Origin: Paenibacillus endophyticus
Lineage (GTDB): Bacteria; Bacillota; Bacilli; Paenibacillales; Paenibacillaceae
Assembly: GCF_014192395.1 (NCBI RefSeq)
Contig: NZ_JACHXW010000030.1
Location: 1-64,000 of the forward strand
Reading direction: 5' to 3'
Length of the DNA stretch: 64,000 nucleotides
The notes under the pieces were generated by a model. It had not been told where the DNA came from. It saw nothing but the letters and a program-made list of their open reading frames with translations, and made no database searches. Within the stretch, counting starts at the first letter, position 1, and the number at the start of each line of letters is the position of its first letter. Below, piece after piece: positions 33,407 through 43,113 of the stretch. The position numbers and the translations under genes are program-made.

Positions 33407-33446
33407 AAAAGGGCAACCAGAATTAATCTCTGGTTGCCCTTTTTGT
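33407..33446 (-). terminator. Strong rho-independent terminator, bidirectional
   Basis: AAAAGGGCAACCAG and CTGGTTGCCCTTTT form a perfect 14-bp stem with a U-run on both sides. It closes the long minus-strand phosphoesterase cluster. Confidence 0.88.
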
Positions 33447-33497
33447 TAGTGACCATTTTTAAAATATTACTTTATGGATTCTTTCATCTACCTGTTA

Positions 33498-34481
33498 TTA
33501 CAACGCGGTATGGATTCGCTTGCGGTTCTCGAAATAGACAATTTCCGTATATCCTGTGTCACGAGCCAACTGTTCAGCTTCCTCCAGCATCGTTCCAATA
33601 TCGTCGGGAAAATGCGAATCGGAACCAAGTGTGATGGGAACGCCATGCGCGTAGAGCCTATTCAAGAATGTTGGATTCGGGCACATCTCCTTTACAGGAT
33701 AACGGTAGGCCAAGCCAGTATTAATCTCGGAAGCAACATCTGCCTCTTTAAGCGTCTTGGCCACATCATCGTACAGTTCCAGCATATCCGCCTCTTTCGG
33801 TCTATAATTGAATACTTTCAAATTATCGAGATGGGCAATAATATCGAAGATACCTGAACGAGCTGCCTGCTTCACATGCTCGAAGCCTTGAGCGTACAAG
33901 TCGAGCAAGTTTCTTTTCTCGAACAAATGTTGCAGCTCAGGGTTGTCAAACCCCCATCCGTCGATAAAATGCACACTTCCGATCACATAGTCCAGCTCAT
34001 ATTGGTCAAGCAGCTTCTTCAGCTCAACTTCCCCGCCCGGGAAAAAGTCCGCCTCCACCCCTAGCGAGATCGGGTAGCCCTTCTTCTGCGTTTTTTGTAC
34101 CACTGACAAATACTCATCAATGGAACCAATCCGCACCTGTTCCAGCCAATTATGCTGCAAGCGGCCCAGATCGCTATTATCGAGTGTCATATACCGTTCA
34201 TAATAGTTGCGAAACTCATCAAAGCGATATAGATGATCGACAATGCCAAACCTCTCGATTCCTCGCAGCTGTCCCGCAGTCATATAGGTTTCGATCCAAT
34301 GCTCGGAGAAGCTGCCTTCCGATAATCTCTTCTGCAAGCGTTCAATCTGTGTGGTCATCCAGGACAATGAATGCTTTCGTTCTTCACTGCCAGCGAGATT
34401 TGCAATGGCGGATGCCGTTCTCTGCAGCCATTTGAAGGAATAAGGTCCTTCTTCAAGATGGAAATGAAAATCTACCTTCAC
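33498..34481 (-). CDS. PHP-domain phosphatase, histidinol-phosphatase (HisK/HisJ)-like
   Basis: The 327-residue protein has all metal motifs of the PHP family: VDFHFHLEEGPYS (HxH), GIVDHLYRF, LGVEADFFPG, GSVHFIDGWGFDN, IAHLDNLKVF and GSDSHFP. The closest recognisable group is the histidinol phosphatase type, with GSVHFIDGW typical of it, but no histidine gene is nearby and the substrate may be another phosphomonoester. It is 327 residues, longer than the usual ~270, the excess being an insert at about 35-130. Its ATG overlaps the aminopeptidase stop (ATGA). It is the last gene of the cluster. Confidence 0.85.
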   Translation of the reverse strand: MKVDFHFHLEEGPYSFKWLQRTASAIANLAGSEERKHSLSWMTTQIERLQKRLSEGSFSEHWIETYMTAGQLRGIERFGIVDHLYRFDEFRNYYERYMTLDNSDLGRLQHNWLEQVRIGSIDEYLSVVQKTQKKGYPISLGVEADFFPGGEVELKKLLDQYELDYVIGSVHFIDGWGFDNPELQHLFEKRNLLDLYAQGFEHVKQAARSGIFDIIAHLDNLKVFNYRPKEADMLELYDDVAKTLKEADVASEINTGLAYRYPVKEMCPNPTFLNRLYAHGVPITLGSDSHFPDDIGTMLEEAEQLARDTGYTEIVYFENRKRIHTAL

Positions 34482-35956
34482 TTGTTTGTCTCCTCCATCC
34501 TCAAAACCGCCCGATCCATCAAATATGCTGCCAGCATCCGAACTCCGAATCCCGTAGCCCCGACGGCATGCTCACCCTTCGCCGAAGAAGCTGACTTAGC
34601 ACCATTCATATCGATATGCACCCATTTGAGCGAAGCATCCACGAATTTATGCAAGAACAGTGCTGGAGTAATGACTCTAGCTCCAGGTACATTACTGATG
34701 TGGCTGATGTCGGCGTAATCACTGTCCAAATAGGATTCATATTCGAGCTCTAAAGGCATCTGCCATAGCTTCTCACCAAAAGGAGCTCCGGACGCCTTAA
34801 GCGCAGCGGTTATTGCATCATCTCCAAAAGCAGCCACGATTTTGGAACCAAACGCATGAGCTACTGAGTTAGTTAATGTCGCCACATTAATCGCTTCGCT
34901 TGCACCGATCGTGTGCGCATGAATCAGAGCGTCTGCGAGAATAAGTCGGCCCTCTGCATCCGTATTGCAAACTTGGACAGTAAGTCCGTTCGCATAACGA
35001 ATTGTCTCTCCAGGCAGAAGAGCGTCGTAAAATGGACAATTCTCGGCTACAGGAATCAATACCGCTACATTCGCTGCAGTACCGCTATTAACGATAATGT
35101 CCAAAGCCCCAAGCACAGCCGCAGCACCTGCCATATCCATCCGCATTTCACTCAAGTCGTAATCCCGTTTCAAGCTAATTCCGCCTGTATCAAACGTTAT
35201 ACCTTTGCCAATTAATGCCGTAAGCGGAAGTGAAGCATCCGTACAGTACCGAAGCTCGATAAATACAGGTGAATGGCTGCTGCCTCTGCCTACTGCTGTC
35301 AGACCTGCGAATTGCTGCTCATCTAGTCCCGCTCCCTCGTAGAGCTTAATTTGAACTTGTGTTTCAGCAAATCGCTCTGCGACTCTCTCCGCCAACATCC
35401 GGGGGCGAAGCCCATTTGGCGGTTCATTGGTCAGCTCGCGTGCCCAGATAACACTCTCGGCGCGTATATTTCCAAGTTGAATCGCCTGGTGGTTATCCTC
35501 TGTCTCATGAACATTCAAATATAAATGCGTCGCCATCTTCTCCCCTGGCTTGGACTTATACTTCGTAAAGGAATAGGTGCCGAGCTTCCACCCTTCAACC
35601 CATCCGGAAATGAGATCCGTATCAAGCTGTTTGACCAAATCTCCTCTAATCAACGCTTCGAAAGAAACGACCGCCGACTGACGACGCTCCTGCCATATGG
35701 AACGGCCCGCATTCCCTGCTGCCTCTCGAATGATAGCCTCATTGAAACCATCCGTCTTGCCAAGTCCAACGATCAGGAAATCATGTTCATCATTTCGGCC
35801 GTAAAACCAGTTCACAGCATGCCTTGTGCCAATACTGGACACTAGCTTCAATGCCCGGAAGCTTTGCAAAACGTCTGGAAGTGCATCTAGCCGATCCTCG
35901 AATACCGGAATAATGATGGTTTCTGATAGGATGTTCGATCCAAAATCAATATTCAT
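34478..35956 (-). CDS. M17-family leucyl aminopeptidase
   Basis: The 492-residue product is a full-length M17 zinc aminopeptidase. LIGKGITFDTGGISLK carries the metal-binding Lys and Asp, and VCNTDAEGRLILADALIHA holds the Asp-Glu and catalytic Arg. It is a cytosolic hexameric peptidase that removes N-terminal residues from short peptides. The ATG at 35956 follows GGGGAGGTAGTGTG and shares its A with the stop of the upstream phosphoesterase gene (TGATG), which indicates coupled translation. A peptidase is an unexpected partner among phosphoesterases, perhaps for a peptide conjugate. Confidence 0.9.
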   Translation of the reverse strand: MNIDFGSNILSETIIIPVFEDRLDALPDVLQSFRALKLVSSIGTRHAVNWFYGRNDEHDFLIVGLGKTDGFNEAIIREAAGNAGRSIWQERRQSAVVSFEALIRGDLVKQLDTDLISGWVEGWKLGTYSFTKYKSKPGEKMATHLYLNVHETEDNHQAIQLGNIRAESVIWARELTNEPPNGLRPRMLAERVAERFAETQVQIKLYEGAGLDEQQFAGLTAVGRGSSHSPVFIELRYCTDASLPLTALIGKGITFDTGGISLKRDYDLSEMRMDMAGAAAVLGALDIIVNSGTAANVAVLIPVAENCPFYDALLPGETIRYANGLTVQVCNTDAEGRLILADALIHAHTIGASEAINVATLTNSVAHAFGSKIVAAFGDDAITAALKASGAPFGEKLWQMPLELEYESYLDSDYADISHISNVPGARVITPALFLHKFVDASLKWVHIDMNGAKSASSAKGEHAVGATGFGVRMLAAYLMDRAVLRMEETNK

Positions 35957-36858
35957 CACACTACCTCCCCGTCGTCTTGTCTGATCCAAGTGTCAAATGA
36001 ACGCTTGCCTTCATGAAGGCTAATGACTCTCGCCCCTCTTTTTAGATTGCCATAAGTGTTATACCCGGTCGCTCGGCCATAGCACATGCGAATCCCATGC
36101 CATGTTCCACAGTAGTCATTATCATGATCATGGCCGACAAAGGTTCCCATCACATCCCCCAATTCAACCATCGCACTGAACAATCCGCTATTGATTTTTG
36201 GACATTCAACATCTTCTCCCTTTATTCCGGTAACTTGCTCACCTGTCCATGCGAATTCGTACTCAGGGAACGGAATATGGAAAAATGCGAGTGCAGATAG
36301 AGGGGTTCCATTATGCTTGGTATACTGGCGGGATTGCTCCATATACCATTGAATCTGATCATGATGAATCCATTCATATCCACCAATTCGCTCAGGCGCA
36401 TACGAGCCTGAATCAATAAAGTACAGCATACAACCATCGTCACTTCCGTCTGAACGCTTCACAGGCAGCGTATAATTGCCAACTCCATGAATACCGGAAA
36501 GTCCCGCCATCGTCAAGCAACCGGCGTATTCTTGCTGAACAGCTAGAAGTTGTTCCCTCGTCACAGCTTCTTCAGCATCATGATTGCCGAATACAGCAGC
36601 CCAAGGAATCCCCGAACGGACAACCGGCCCAATCGCCTTGCGGCACGAAAGCAGCGGATCTGTTACACCATGGCTCCCATGCAGATCACCTGTCAGCACG
36701 ACAAGATCCGGCTGTTCTGCGGTTAGAATTTGTTCGATAAGCTGTACTGTCCTATCATCATCTCCACGCTCTTTTGCATGTTCATCTCCAATATGCAAAT
36801 CGGTCAGCTGTACGATTTTAAATGTCCCGTCCGGTCGAAATTTCAGTTCATTATTCAA
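35956..36858 (-). CDS. Calcineurin-like metallophosphoesterase, Dcr2-like
   Basis: The 300-residue protein shows all motifs in order: QLTDLHIGDEH (DxH), VVLTGDLHGSHG (GD), AVFGNHDAEE (GNHD), LAFFHIPFPEY (H) and FVGHDHDND (GHDH). It belongs to the purple acid phosphatase/Dcr2-like group. There is no signal peptide, so it is cytosolic. The substrate is unknown; phosphomonoesters, phosphodiesters or nucleotides are possible. It sits between a MATE exporter and the aminopeptidase, and overlaps the latter by one base. Confidence 0.88.
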   Translation of the reverse strand: MNNELKFRPDGTFKIVQLTDLHIGDEHAKERGDDDRTVQLIEQILTAEQPDLVVLTGDLHGSHGVTDPLLSCRKAIGPVVRSGIPWAAVFGNHDAEEAVTREQLLAVQQEYAGCLTMAGLSGIHGVGNYTLPVKRSDGSDDGCMLYFIDSGSYAPERIGGYEWIHHDQIQWYMEQSRQYTKHNGTPLSALAFFHIPFPEYEFAWTGEQVTGIKGEDVECPKINSGLFSAMVELGDVMGTFVGHDHDNDYCGTWHGIRMCYGRATGYNTYGNLKRGARVISLHEGKRSFDTWIRQDDGEVV

Positions 36859-36891
36859 GCTGTATACCTCCTTTTTAACTCATGCCGCCAG

Positions 36892-38265
36892 CTACATGGA
36901 CACGCTACTTGAAGTAACGAGAACTACCTTCTTCCATGCCCTTCTTCTCCATCTATAGAACATTAAGCCTGCTCTAACCCATTCATCAATTGCAAAAGCA
37001 ATCCAAATTCCCGCTAAGCCCATATTTAATGTAATTCCCATAACATATGCTAGTGGCACACTTATTCCCCACATGGATATAATTCCAATGATAACTGGAA
37101 AGCGCACATCTCCTGCTGAATTGAGTGAGCTAATAAGCACCATATTACATGCCCTTGCAGGCTCTAGCCATATGGATAGCAGGAAAAGCTCGGTGCCAAG
37201 TTGGATAATATCCGTATCTGAGGTGAACAGTCGAAGTAGTGGCTCTGAAATGAAGTATAAAATGACGCTTACGCTACCTGTTAGCAGAAGCCCGACCTTT
37301 AAGCTGTACACTCCTGAACGATACGCGTCCTCCTTTTTATCGGCTCCAATCAAATGCCCTACAATAATTTGTGTTCCTGATCCTACTGCCATCGAAATAA
37401 TAAATATAAAAGAGGTCATATTTTGCGTATATATTTTTGTTGTAAGTGCAGCCGCTCCCAGCAGCGTAATAAAATAAGTAATGATGCTTTGCGATAAATT
37501 ATAAGAAACCGGCTCTCCAGCAGATGGCAAACCAAGCTTAAATAGATAGCGCAGGTCTCCTCCTTGGATTCGCCTAGGACTAATCAAACGAATAGGATGC
37601 TCAAGCTTGCGATAGCAAAGCACTAGAAAGCCAAGCAACGATATAATTCTGCATACCCAGGTTACAGCCGCGACTCCTTCTACACCAAGCACTGGCAAGC
37701 CGAATGGCTCCATTAATACCAAATAATTGCCTAAAATATTAATTACATTGATCACGAGAGACAGCACCATCATTTCCTTTACAATACCTCGGCAGCGCAG
37801 CATAGTCCCTAATGTCATCGTTAATGCAATCATAAACATCGAACCGCCTACTATAGACAAGTATGCCTCTCCAATTCTACTAACCTCATCGGATAAGTGA
37901 AATAGTGAAATAAACGCTTCAGGAAAAAAGAATAAAGCCGCACTAATAATAAGACCCAGCATTAGGTTCAGCGTCAATGATGTAGAACTTATTCGCTCCA
38001 CTCCTCCAAACTGCCCTGCGCCAAGCCATTGATTCAACATTACCGCAGTACCAATTGTAATAAATCCAAATATCATTCCCGCTACAGTAAGTACTTGATT
38101 GGCTATTCCAACTGCAGCTACCGCTTCATCCGAATACCCGCTTAACATCATAGTATCAACTGCACCTAGCAGCATACCAAACAATAACTCAATAAAGATA
38201 GGCCAGGTCAGCGTAAACAATCCAGGGGTATTCAAAGCTGCTGAACGCTTAGAAGACAACTTCAT
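36892..38265 (-). CDS. MATE-family efflux transporter
   Basis: The 457-residue membrane protein has about 12 segments in two MatE repeats. LTWPIFIELLFGMLLGAVDTMMLSGYSDEAVAAVG is the characteristic first repeat start, and LPSAGEPVSYNLSQSIITYF begins the second. MATE proteins expel drugs or metabolites in exchange for sodium or protons. The start overlaps the upstream PHP gene by 17 bases, so it is part of the same transcript. Its presence in an uptake and hydrolysis cluster may serve removal of an unusable product. Confidence 0.92.
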   Translation of the reverse strand: MKLSSKRSAALNTPGLFTLTWPIFIELLFGMLLGAVDTMMLSGYSDEAVAAVGIANQVLTVAGMIFGFITIGTAVMLNQWLGAGQFGGVERISSTSLTLNLMLGLIISAALFFFPEAFISLFHLSDEVSRIGEAYLSIVGGSMFMIALTMTLGTMLRCRGIVKEMMVLSLVINVINILGNYLVLMEPFGLPVLGVEGVAAVTWVCRIISLLGFLVLCYRKLEHPIRLISPRRIQGGDLRYLFKLGLPSAGEPVSYNLSQSIITYFITLLGAAALTTKIYTQNMTSFIFIISMAVGSGTQIIVGHLIGADKKEDAYRSGVYSLKVGLLLTGSVSVILYFISEPLLRLFTSDTDIIQLGTELFLLSIWLEPARACNMVLISSLNSAGDVRFPVIIGIISMWGISVPLAYVMGITLNMGLAGIWIAFAIDEWVRAGLMFYRWRRRAWKKVVLVTSSSVSM

Positions 38266-38953
38266 CAGCTCCCTGCTCTATGAATATCGGCTGACTAAAA
38301 GCACCAAAGCCGCCCTCCAAATATGCAGCTATTCGGACATATCCCTCATTGCCACGGCATGTGTAGGTAAGCTCGTTAAAGCGACCCGCTTGTTCGTACA
38401 GTACTTCTCCATGTTTACCAATTAGCGTCACAAATTTTCCAAAGCCCAATACCCTGCAGCCATGTGGTAATACCGCATCCCATCTTTCAAAGGCAATATC
38501 ATATTGAGGGGACCCATCACCGTTAATAACCTCAATGCCTGTGTAGGATTTCATCGCAAGCATGTACTCAAGCTTCCAATCTTGCGAGTAAACTCGGTTA
38601 GAGTGAACTAGGACAGAAAATCCCCCGTGCGCTATACACGCTGCCGATAAATGGTCATAATGCTCCACGCTGAAGTCATAACTGAAATGATCCATTAAGT
38701 GCTCCGGTAAATGAACAAGAAGCATATGGCATTCAGGACTGCTAACCTCAACAGCCTCAAACAAGGTTGGTATATTGCTTTCTTCCGCATGAGGTGTAAC
38801 TAAATTATGATCCGAAATCGCAAGCATATCATAAACACTGTACATCCGGTACACTGTTGTAAGGGGATGATGACACTCACTGATTGTTGTATGGTTATGA
38901 AGACTTCCTTTTAGCCATACTCCGCTTTGTCGATAAGGACTAACAAGCTTCAT
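38249..38953 (-). CDS. PHP-domain metal-dependent hydrolase
   Basis: The 234-residue protein has an abridged PHP domain: GSLHNHTTISECHHP (HxH), YDMLAISDHNLVTPH (DH) and FSVLVHSNRVY in the middle, ending in a C-terminal sandwich-like part with EQAGRFNELTYTCRGNEGYVRI. CehA/McbA-type hydrolases have a similar layout and act on phosphoesters. The late GxDxH motif of longer family members is not obvious. It lies 60 bases downstream of the LplC-type permease. Confidence 0.75.
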   Translation of the reverse strand: MKLVSPYRQSGVWLKGSLHNHTTISECHHPLTTVYRMYSVYDMLAISDHNLVTPHAEESNIPTLFEAVEVSSPECHMLLVHLPEHLMDHFSYDFSVEHYDHLSAACIAHGGFSVLVHSNRVYSQDWKLEYMLAMKSYTGIEVINGDGSPQYDIAFERWDAVLPHGCRVLGFGKFVTLIGKHGEVLYEQAGRFNELTYTCRGNEGYVRIAAYLEGGFGAFSQPIFIEQGADEVVF

Positions 38954-39012
38954 CCTGTTTCTCTCCTTCTATCTCTATGGTGCTCTATGTTGAATCAAGT
39001 TAGCTGCGCTTG

Positions 39013-39924
39013 TTATTCCTTAATAGAACCAATCATAACGCCTTGTGCAAAATATTTTTGCAGCAGCGGATACACGATTATAATCGGTGTGATAACAATA
39101 ATAATCGTCGCCATTTTCAAAGAAGTTCCTGTCACTGTAATTTTCGCTGCCATTTCCAACTGAATAGCGTTCGTTACACTTGTTAACGTATCTGCCAGTG
39201 CCTTTTGCTTCGTCAGCATCTCCTGCAAAACAGTAGACAACGGCTTTAAGGATTCGTCCCTTACGTAAAATGCGCCAGTAAACCAGTCATTCCAATGTCC
39301 TACTGCATTAAAGAGAGCAATAGCTGCAAATACAGGCTTGCTTACCGGTACAACCATACGCATGAAAATCGCAAAATCCCCGCAGCCATCTATCTTTGCA
39401 GCTTCCTCTAGACCAGCCGGTATTTGTTCAAAGAAGGACCGCATAATCATCATGTTCCATACACTGTACAAGGCTGGAAGCACATAAACCCAAATGCTGT
39501 TTGTCAGCGATAGATTTTTGAGCACAAGATAGTATGGAATCATGCCGCCACTAAACAGCATCGTAAAGAAAATAATAAAAGTAATCTGCTTATGACCAGG
39601 CAGTGAACGGCTTTTCAAAGCATAAGCAGCCATCGCTGTCAGTACTACGCTTAAAACCGTCCCTACTACCGTTCGAAACATCGAAACAAAAAATCCATTA
39701 ATAATGTTGGATTGCTTGAACACTTCCGTGAAGTTTCCAAACGTAAATGCCCTCGGCCAAAAATAAATACCGCCCTTTGCAGCATTCGACCCTTCATTAA
39801 ACGCTAGAGCCAGTACATTTAAGATCGGTAAGAGAATACTTAAGCTTAGCAAGACAAGAATCGTAAAATTTATAAAGCTAATTAACTTGTCGAGTATTGT
39901 GGAAGACGTAGCTATTTTCTTCAT
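39013..39924 (-). CDS. ABC transporter permease, LplC type
   Basis: The 303-residue permease has six membrane segments and the cytosolic EAA loop IPAGLEEAAKIDGCGDFAIFMRMVVPVSKP, which contacts the ATPase. LplC-type proteins pair with LplB-type permeases and large LplA-type binding proteins, and import oligosaccharides or uronides. No ATPase gene is in the cluster, as is usual when a shared MsmX-like ATPase serves them. GGGGAGAAGCGTCAC precedes the start. It follows the binding-protein gene after a hairpin at 39951-39983. Confidence 0.9.
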   Translation of the reverse strand: MKKIATSSTILDKLISFINFTILVLLSLSILLPILNVLALAFNEGSNAAKGGIYFWPRAFTFGNFTEVFKQSNIINGFFVSMFRTVVGTVLSVVLTAMAAYALKSRSLPGHKQITFIIFFTMLFSGGMIPYYLVLKNLSLTNSIWVYVLPALYSVWNMMIMRSFFEQIPAGLEEAAKIDGCGDFAIFMRMVVPVSKPVFAAIALFNAVGHWNDWFTGAFYVRDESLKPLSTVLQEMLTKQKALADTLTSVTNAIQLEMAAKITVTGTSLKMATIIIVITPIIIVYPLLQKYFAQGVMIGSIKE

Positions 39925-39950
39925 GTGACGCTTCTCCCCGTTTCATGTGA

Positions 39951-39983
39951 CAGAAGCCCTCTGCCTAAATAGGAGAAGGCTTC
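39951..39983 (-). terminator. Hairpin between binding-protein and permease genes
   Basis: AGAAGCC and GGCTTCT enclose about 19 bases. There is no U-run after it on the minus strand. It is more likely an attenuating or mRNA-protecting hairpin that keeps binding-protein mRNA abundant than a full stop. Confidence 0.45.
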
Positions 39984-40022
39984 TGCGAGGTATGACTACA
40001 TGTAATAATTACCTGTGAACGA

Positions 40023-41738
40023 TTAGAATTGCAATTTGGTTTGTGGGTTTTTATCTTTCGCTTCTAGTAGCTTGATATATTCCTCTAGGCCAGCAGCTTG
40101 AAGCTGCTTCGCTGCTGCATCAAGAATCGTTTTCGCTTCATCCATGTCCTTCGCATAGTATGCGCGGATCATGCTTTCTTTGTACTTATCTAGCGCCATC
40201 GTTAGCTGCAATCCTTTGCCAAATTCTCCAATAAAGGCAAGGGCAGCATAACCGTCCTTCACATCCGCATTTTTATTCTTTTCGTCATAACCCCAATAAT
40301 CAGCAATGGATAAAGCTACTTTATCTTTATCAGGTGCTAATGAAGAACCATAAGTAGCTTCACCGAAATCAACCAAATCGTTTTTGTCAGTGCCGCCTAG
40401 GTACCAGCCCCAGTCATTGCCTACTCCACCAAAGCCCAGCTTCTTTGCCTTTGCTGGATCTTTCTCAAGCAAATCCATCACTTCTTTTTTCGGTACTGGG
40501 TTTCCTTTGTCATCCAAGTCGTAGTCGCGTCCTTCAATACCATACATCCAAAGCAGCTTACCTTCTCGAGTGGCAAGGAAATCAGCAAGCTTTACAATAT
40601 CCTCTGGGTTTTTAGTTGTTTTTGGAACCGACCATCCACCATATCCGCTTTTGAAAAGCAATTCCATTTTATAAGGACCATCCACCGAGTTTAGTGGACC
40701 TACTGGAATATAACGACCATCCTTATTTTCATCCACATAGTTATGCATCTCGCCTATAATGGCAAAGGAATTGTTCAACATACCCTCTTTGGCACGTGTT
40801 TCTTCCATGGTGTAGTACTCTAGCTGCATAAGTCCTTCTTTAAGCAGCTTCTGAACAAATTCCACACGCTTCAAGCCATAGTCCGTTTGGCTTTCATGCA
40901 TAATTTTCCCTGTTGCTGCATCATGCTTGAAGCCTTCACCGTTATAGCCTGTCCATACTAAATCGTTATATAGGCTTGCACGATCGCCGCCGCCCCATAT
41001 AATTGGACCGATTGGAGAGACTTCTTTTCCGTTATTATCTTTGAAGTGTCCCTCTTTAATTTTCTTTGCAAGCTCATACAGCTGCGACGAAGTCGTAATC
41101 GTGCGCGGATCTACACCAAGCGCATCTGCAATATCTTTACGGATGTACGGGCCAGAAATATACTTTCGAACACTGTAGCCACCTTCACGGGGAATATTAA
41201 TGTGCACGGAATAAGCTGAGCCATTATACTCTGGACGAAACATTACGCCATACTCCGTATCCATTGGCAAATATCCTTTTTCAAAATATTTGCTGTATAT
41301 CTTCGTGTTTTTCAAATAAGGAGCAAGATCATGGAACATATCCTCGCGCGCAGCTTTATTGATGATCTCCATCTCTGGACGGCCGCTGTGGTTCAAATAG
41401 TAGCCGATAAAGTCAGGCAAATCTCCTGCAACCAGACCAGCAGCTAACGCCTTTGTAGAATCGTCATGTCCAATCGCTTGTAGAGTTAGTTCAATACCTG
41501 TCATTGCCTTGAGCTTCGCCTGAATTTCAGGATTCATTGCCTCATCGACATCACTACCCATGAAAACCAAACCTTTAACTTTGCGATCCGCAATCCAGGT
41601 TGCCGGCTTGTCCAATGGAGTACCGCTGTTGCCTGAATTGCTTGTTGAATCAGAAGAAGACTTCCCTGTACATGCCGTCAATACAATCATTGCTGCCAAC
41701 ATTAGTAAAAGCGATTTCGACCAGCTTTTGTTCTTCAT
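40023..41738 (-). CDS. Extracellular solute-binding lipoprotein, LplA type
   Basis: The 571-residue protein starts with a lipoprotein signal with lipobox LTAC (Cys23), followed by a Ser/Gly/Asn linker (residues 24-43) and a long family 1 binding-protein fold. Its size, ~570 residues, is that of LplA-like proteins of Paenibacillus, larger than ordinary sugar-binding proteins. It is anchored outside the membrane and hands ligand to the LplB/LplC permeases encoded on either side. The ligand is not evident; the company of phosphoesterases suggests a phosphorylated or phosphodiester compound. Confidence 0.9.
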   Translation of the reverse strand: MKNKSWSKSLLLMLAAMIVLTACTGKSSSDSTSNSGNSGTPLDKPATWIADRKVKGLVFMGSDVDEAMNPEIQAKLKAMTGIELTLQAIGHDDSTKALAAGLVAGDLPDFIGYYLNHSGRPEMEIINKAAREDMFHDLAPYLKNTKIYSKYFEKGYLPMDTEYGVMFRPEYNGSAYSVHINIPREGGYSVRKYISGPYIRKDIADALGVDPRTITTSSQLYELAKKIKEGHFKDNNGKEVSPIGPIIWGGGDRASLYNDLVWTGYNGEGFKHDAATGKIMHESQTDYGLKRVEFVQKLLKEGLMQLEYYTMEETRAKEGMLNNSFAIIGEMHNYVDENKDGRYIPVGPLNSVDGPYKMELLFKSGYGGWSVPKTTKNPEDIVKLADFLATREGKLLWMYGIEGRDYDLDDKGNPVPKKEVMDLLEKDPAKAKKLGFGGVGNDWGWYLGGTDKNDLVDFGEATYGSSLAPDKDKVALSIADYWGYDEKNKNADVKDGYAALAFIGEFGKGLQLTMALDKYKESMIRAYYAKDMDEAKTILDAAAKQLQAAGLEEYIKLLEAKDKNPQTKLQF

Positions 41739-41795
41739 TGCTGAATTCTCCCTCTCCCTGACTATCTTTTTCTATTTGTGAAGGCTTGCGCCATA

Positions 41796-42764
41796 TCACC
41801 ACAACGAAGTTTCAAACCATTTGCGAGATGCTTTATTAACAGCTAGTACAAGAATCAAGCCGATAATACTTTGCATCAAACCAAGTGCTGTTCCAAAGCC
41901 AAACTGTCCACTTTCAAGGCCCATATAAATAATGTAGGTGTCCAGTATTTCGGATATATTCATATTGCCTGGCGTTTTCAGCATGTAAATCTGATCAAAG
42001 CCTGCTGATAGAATATTGCCAAGGGATAATATAAAAACGATAAGAATCGTTGAGCGTATGCCTGGGAGTGTAACATGCCATATCTGACGCAATCTGCTGG
42101 CACCATCTATTTTCGCAGCCTCATATAACGAAAGGTTAATGCCCACTATGGCAGCAAAATAAATTATGGAGCTCCAGCCGATCTCCTTCCATATATGGCT
42201 CCAGAACATAATCGGATAAAACGCACTTTCCTTCATTAAGAAGAACGTGCTTCCATCTCCGCCAAACCATGAAATAACTTGATTGACTAGTCCTGTATCC
42301 GGCGCAAGCATGCGCTCGGTAAGTCCAATGACTATGACCCAAGATAGAAAATGCGGTAAGTATGCAATACCTTGAAATAATCCTTGTATTTTTTTACGCT
42401 TTATTTCAGCAAACATTAGGGCAAGAATAATTGGAAATGGCATGGCCAGAAATACTTTCATGGCACTAATGACCAGTGTATTTTTTATAATTTTCCAGCT
42501 CTGCGGGTCCATGAAAAACATTTCAAAATATCTTAAGCCAATCCATGGACTGCCTAAAATCCCTTTGTTGAATTGATAATCCTTAAATGCCAGTACAAGA
42601 CCAGTCATAGGCCAATATGAGAAAATAATAAAGAATACAATACATGGCAGCAGCATCAAATAGAGTTGATAATGCCTACCTATTCGCTTCAACGTTCTAT
42701 TTCCTGCGGTTGGTTCGATATGTCTCTTATCTCCTCCAGCAGCTACCGATACTTTCGAGCTCAT
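41796..42764 (-). CDS. ABC transporter permease, LplB type
   Basis: The 322-residue permease has a long cytosolic N-terminus, then six membrane segments starting YLMLLPCIVFFIIFSYWPMTGLVLAFKDY, a typical LplB start. The EAA loop is LSLYEAAKIDGASRLRQIWHVTLPGI. It forms the channel with the LplC-type permease at 39013-39924. It follows the ruined glycerophosphodiesterase gene by about 20 bases. Confidence 0.92.
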   Translation of the reverse strand: MSSKVSVAAGGDKRHIEPTAGNRTLKRIGRHYQLYLMLLPCIVFFIIFSYWPMTGLVLAFKDYQFNKGILGSPWIGLRYFEMFFMDPQSWKIIKNTLVISAMKVFLAMPFPIILALMFAEIKRKKIQGLFQGIAYLPHFLSWVIVIGLTERMLAPDTGLVNQVISWFGGDGSTFFLMKESAFYPIMFWSHIWKEIGWSSIIYFAAIVGINLSLYEAAKIDGASRLRQIWHVTLPGIRSTILIVFILSLGNILSAGFDQIYMLKTPGNMNISEILDTYIIYMGLESGQFGFGTALGLMQSIIGLILVLAVNKASRKWFETSLW

Positions 42765-42784
42765 GCTGTTCGTACTCCTTTCTT

Positions 42785-43082
42785 CTAAGAAGCTTCTTCA
42801 TTAATCAAAGCCTTCAGCTTCTCCACCTACATCGTTGTAATGCTGTCTGCTCCTAGCTGCAGACATCTCTGCAACTGCTCTGTCTTATTTTCTATATAAA
42901 CAGAACCTAAAAGCTCGTGCTCCCTGCAGCAGTATCAGTTCTCCCTTGCCCATCACTCGTACATCGACCTCTGCGATATCTGCTTGATGCTGAATAGCTT
43001 CCATGAAGGAGTTCCAAGTATTGTCTGGTGCATGACCAAAACCTGTATGTGCGGTTACAAGTGTGTATTTCCCCAGCTTCAT
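42785..43082 (-). pseudogene. Glycerophosphodiester phosphodiesterase, internally deleted
   Basis: From the ATG at 43082 the minus strand reads LVTAHTGFGHAPDNTWNSFM, AIQHQADIAEVDVRV and ends soon after GELILLQGARAF. In the next frame VYIENKTEQLQRCLQLGADS leads to ITTM, a stop, and VEKLKALINEEAS. The first part is the N-terminus and the second the C-terminus of a GDPD, so about 150 central codons are missing. The N-terminal HRG motif reads HTG. A full gene has ~240 codons. Confidence 0.85.
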
Positions 43083-43113
43083 AGCATAAGCTCTTTTTTC
43101 ATAATCAAGCTCG

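Noticed and set aside
33474-33857. Plus-strand frame of 127 codons.
   Set aside because: It is antisense to the PHP phosphatase gene, which has all its metal motifs.
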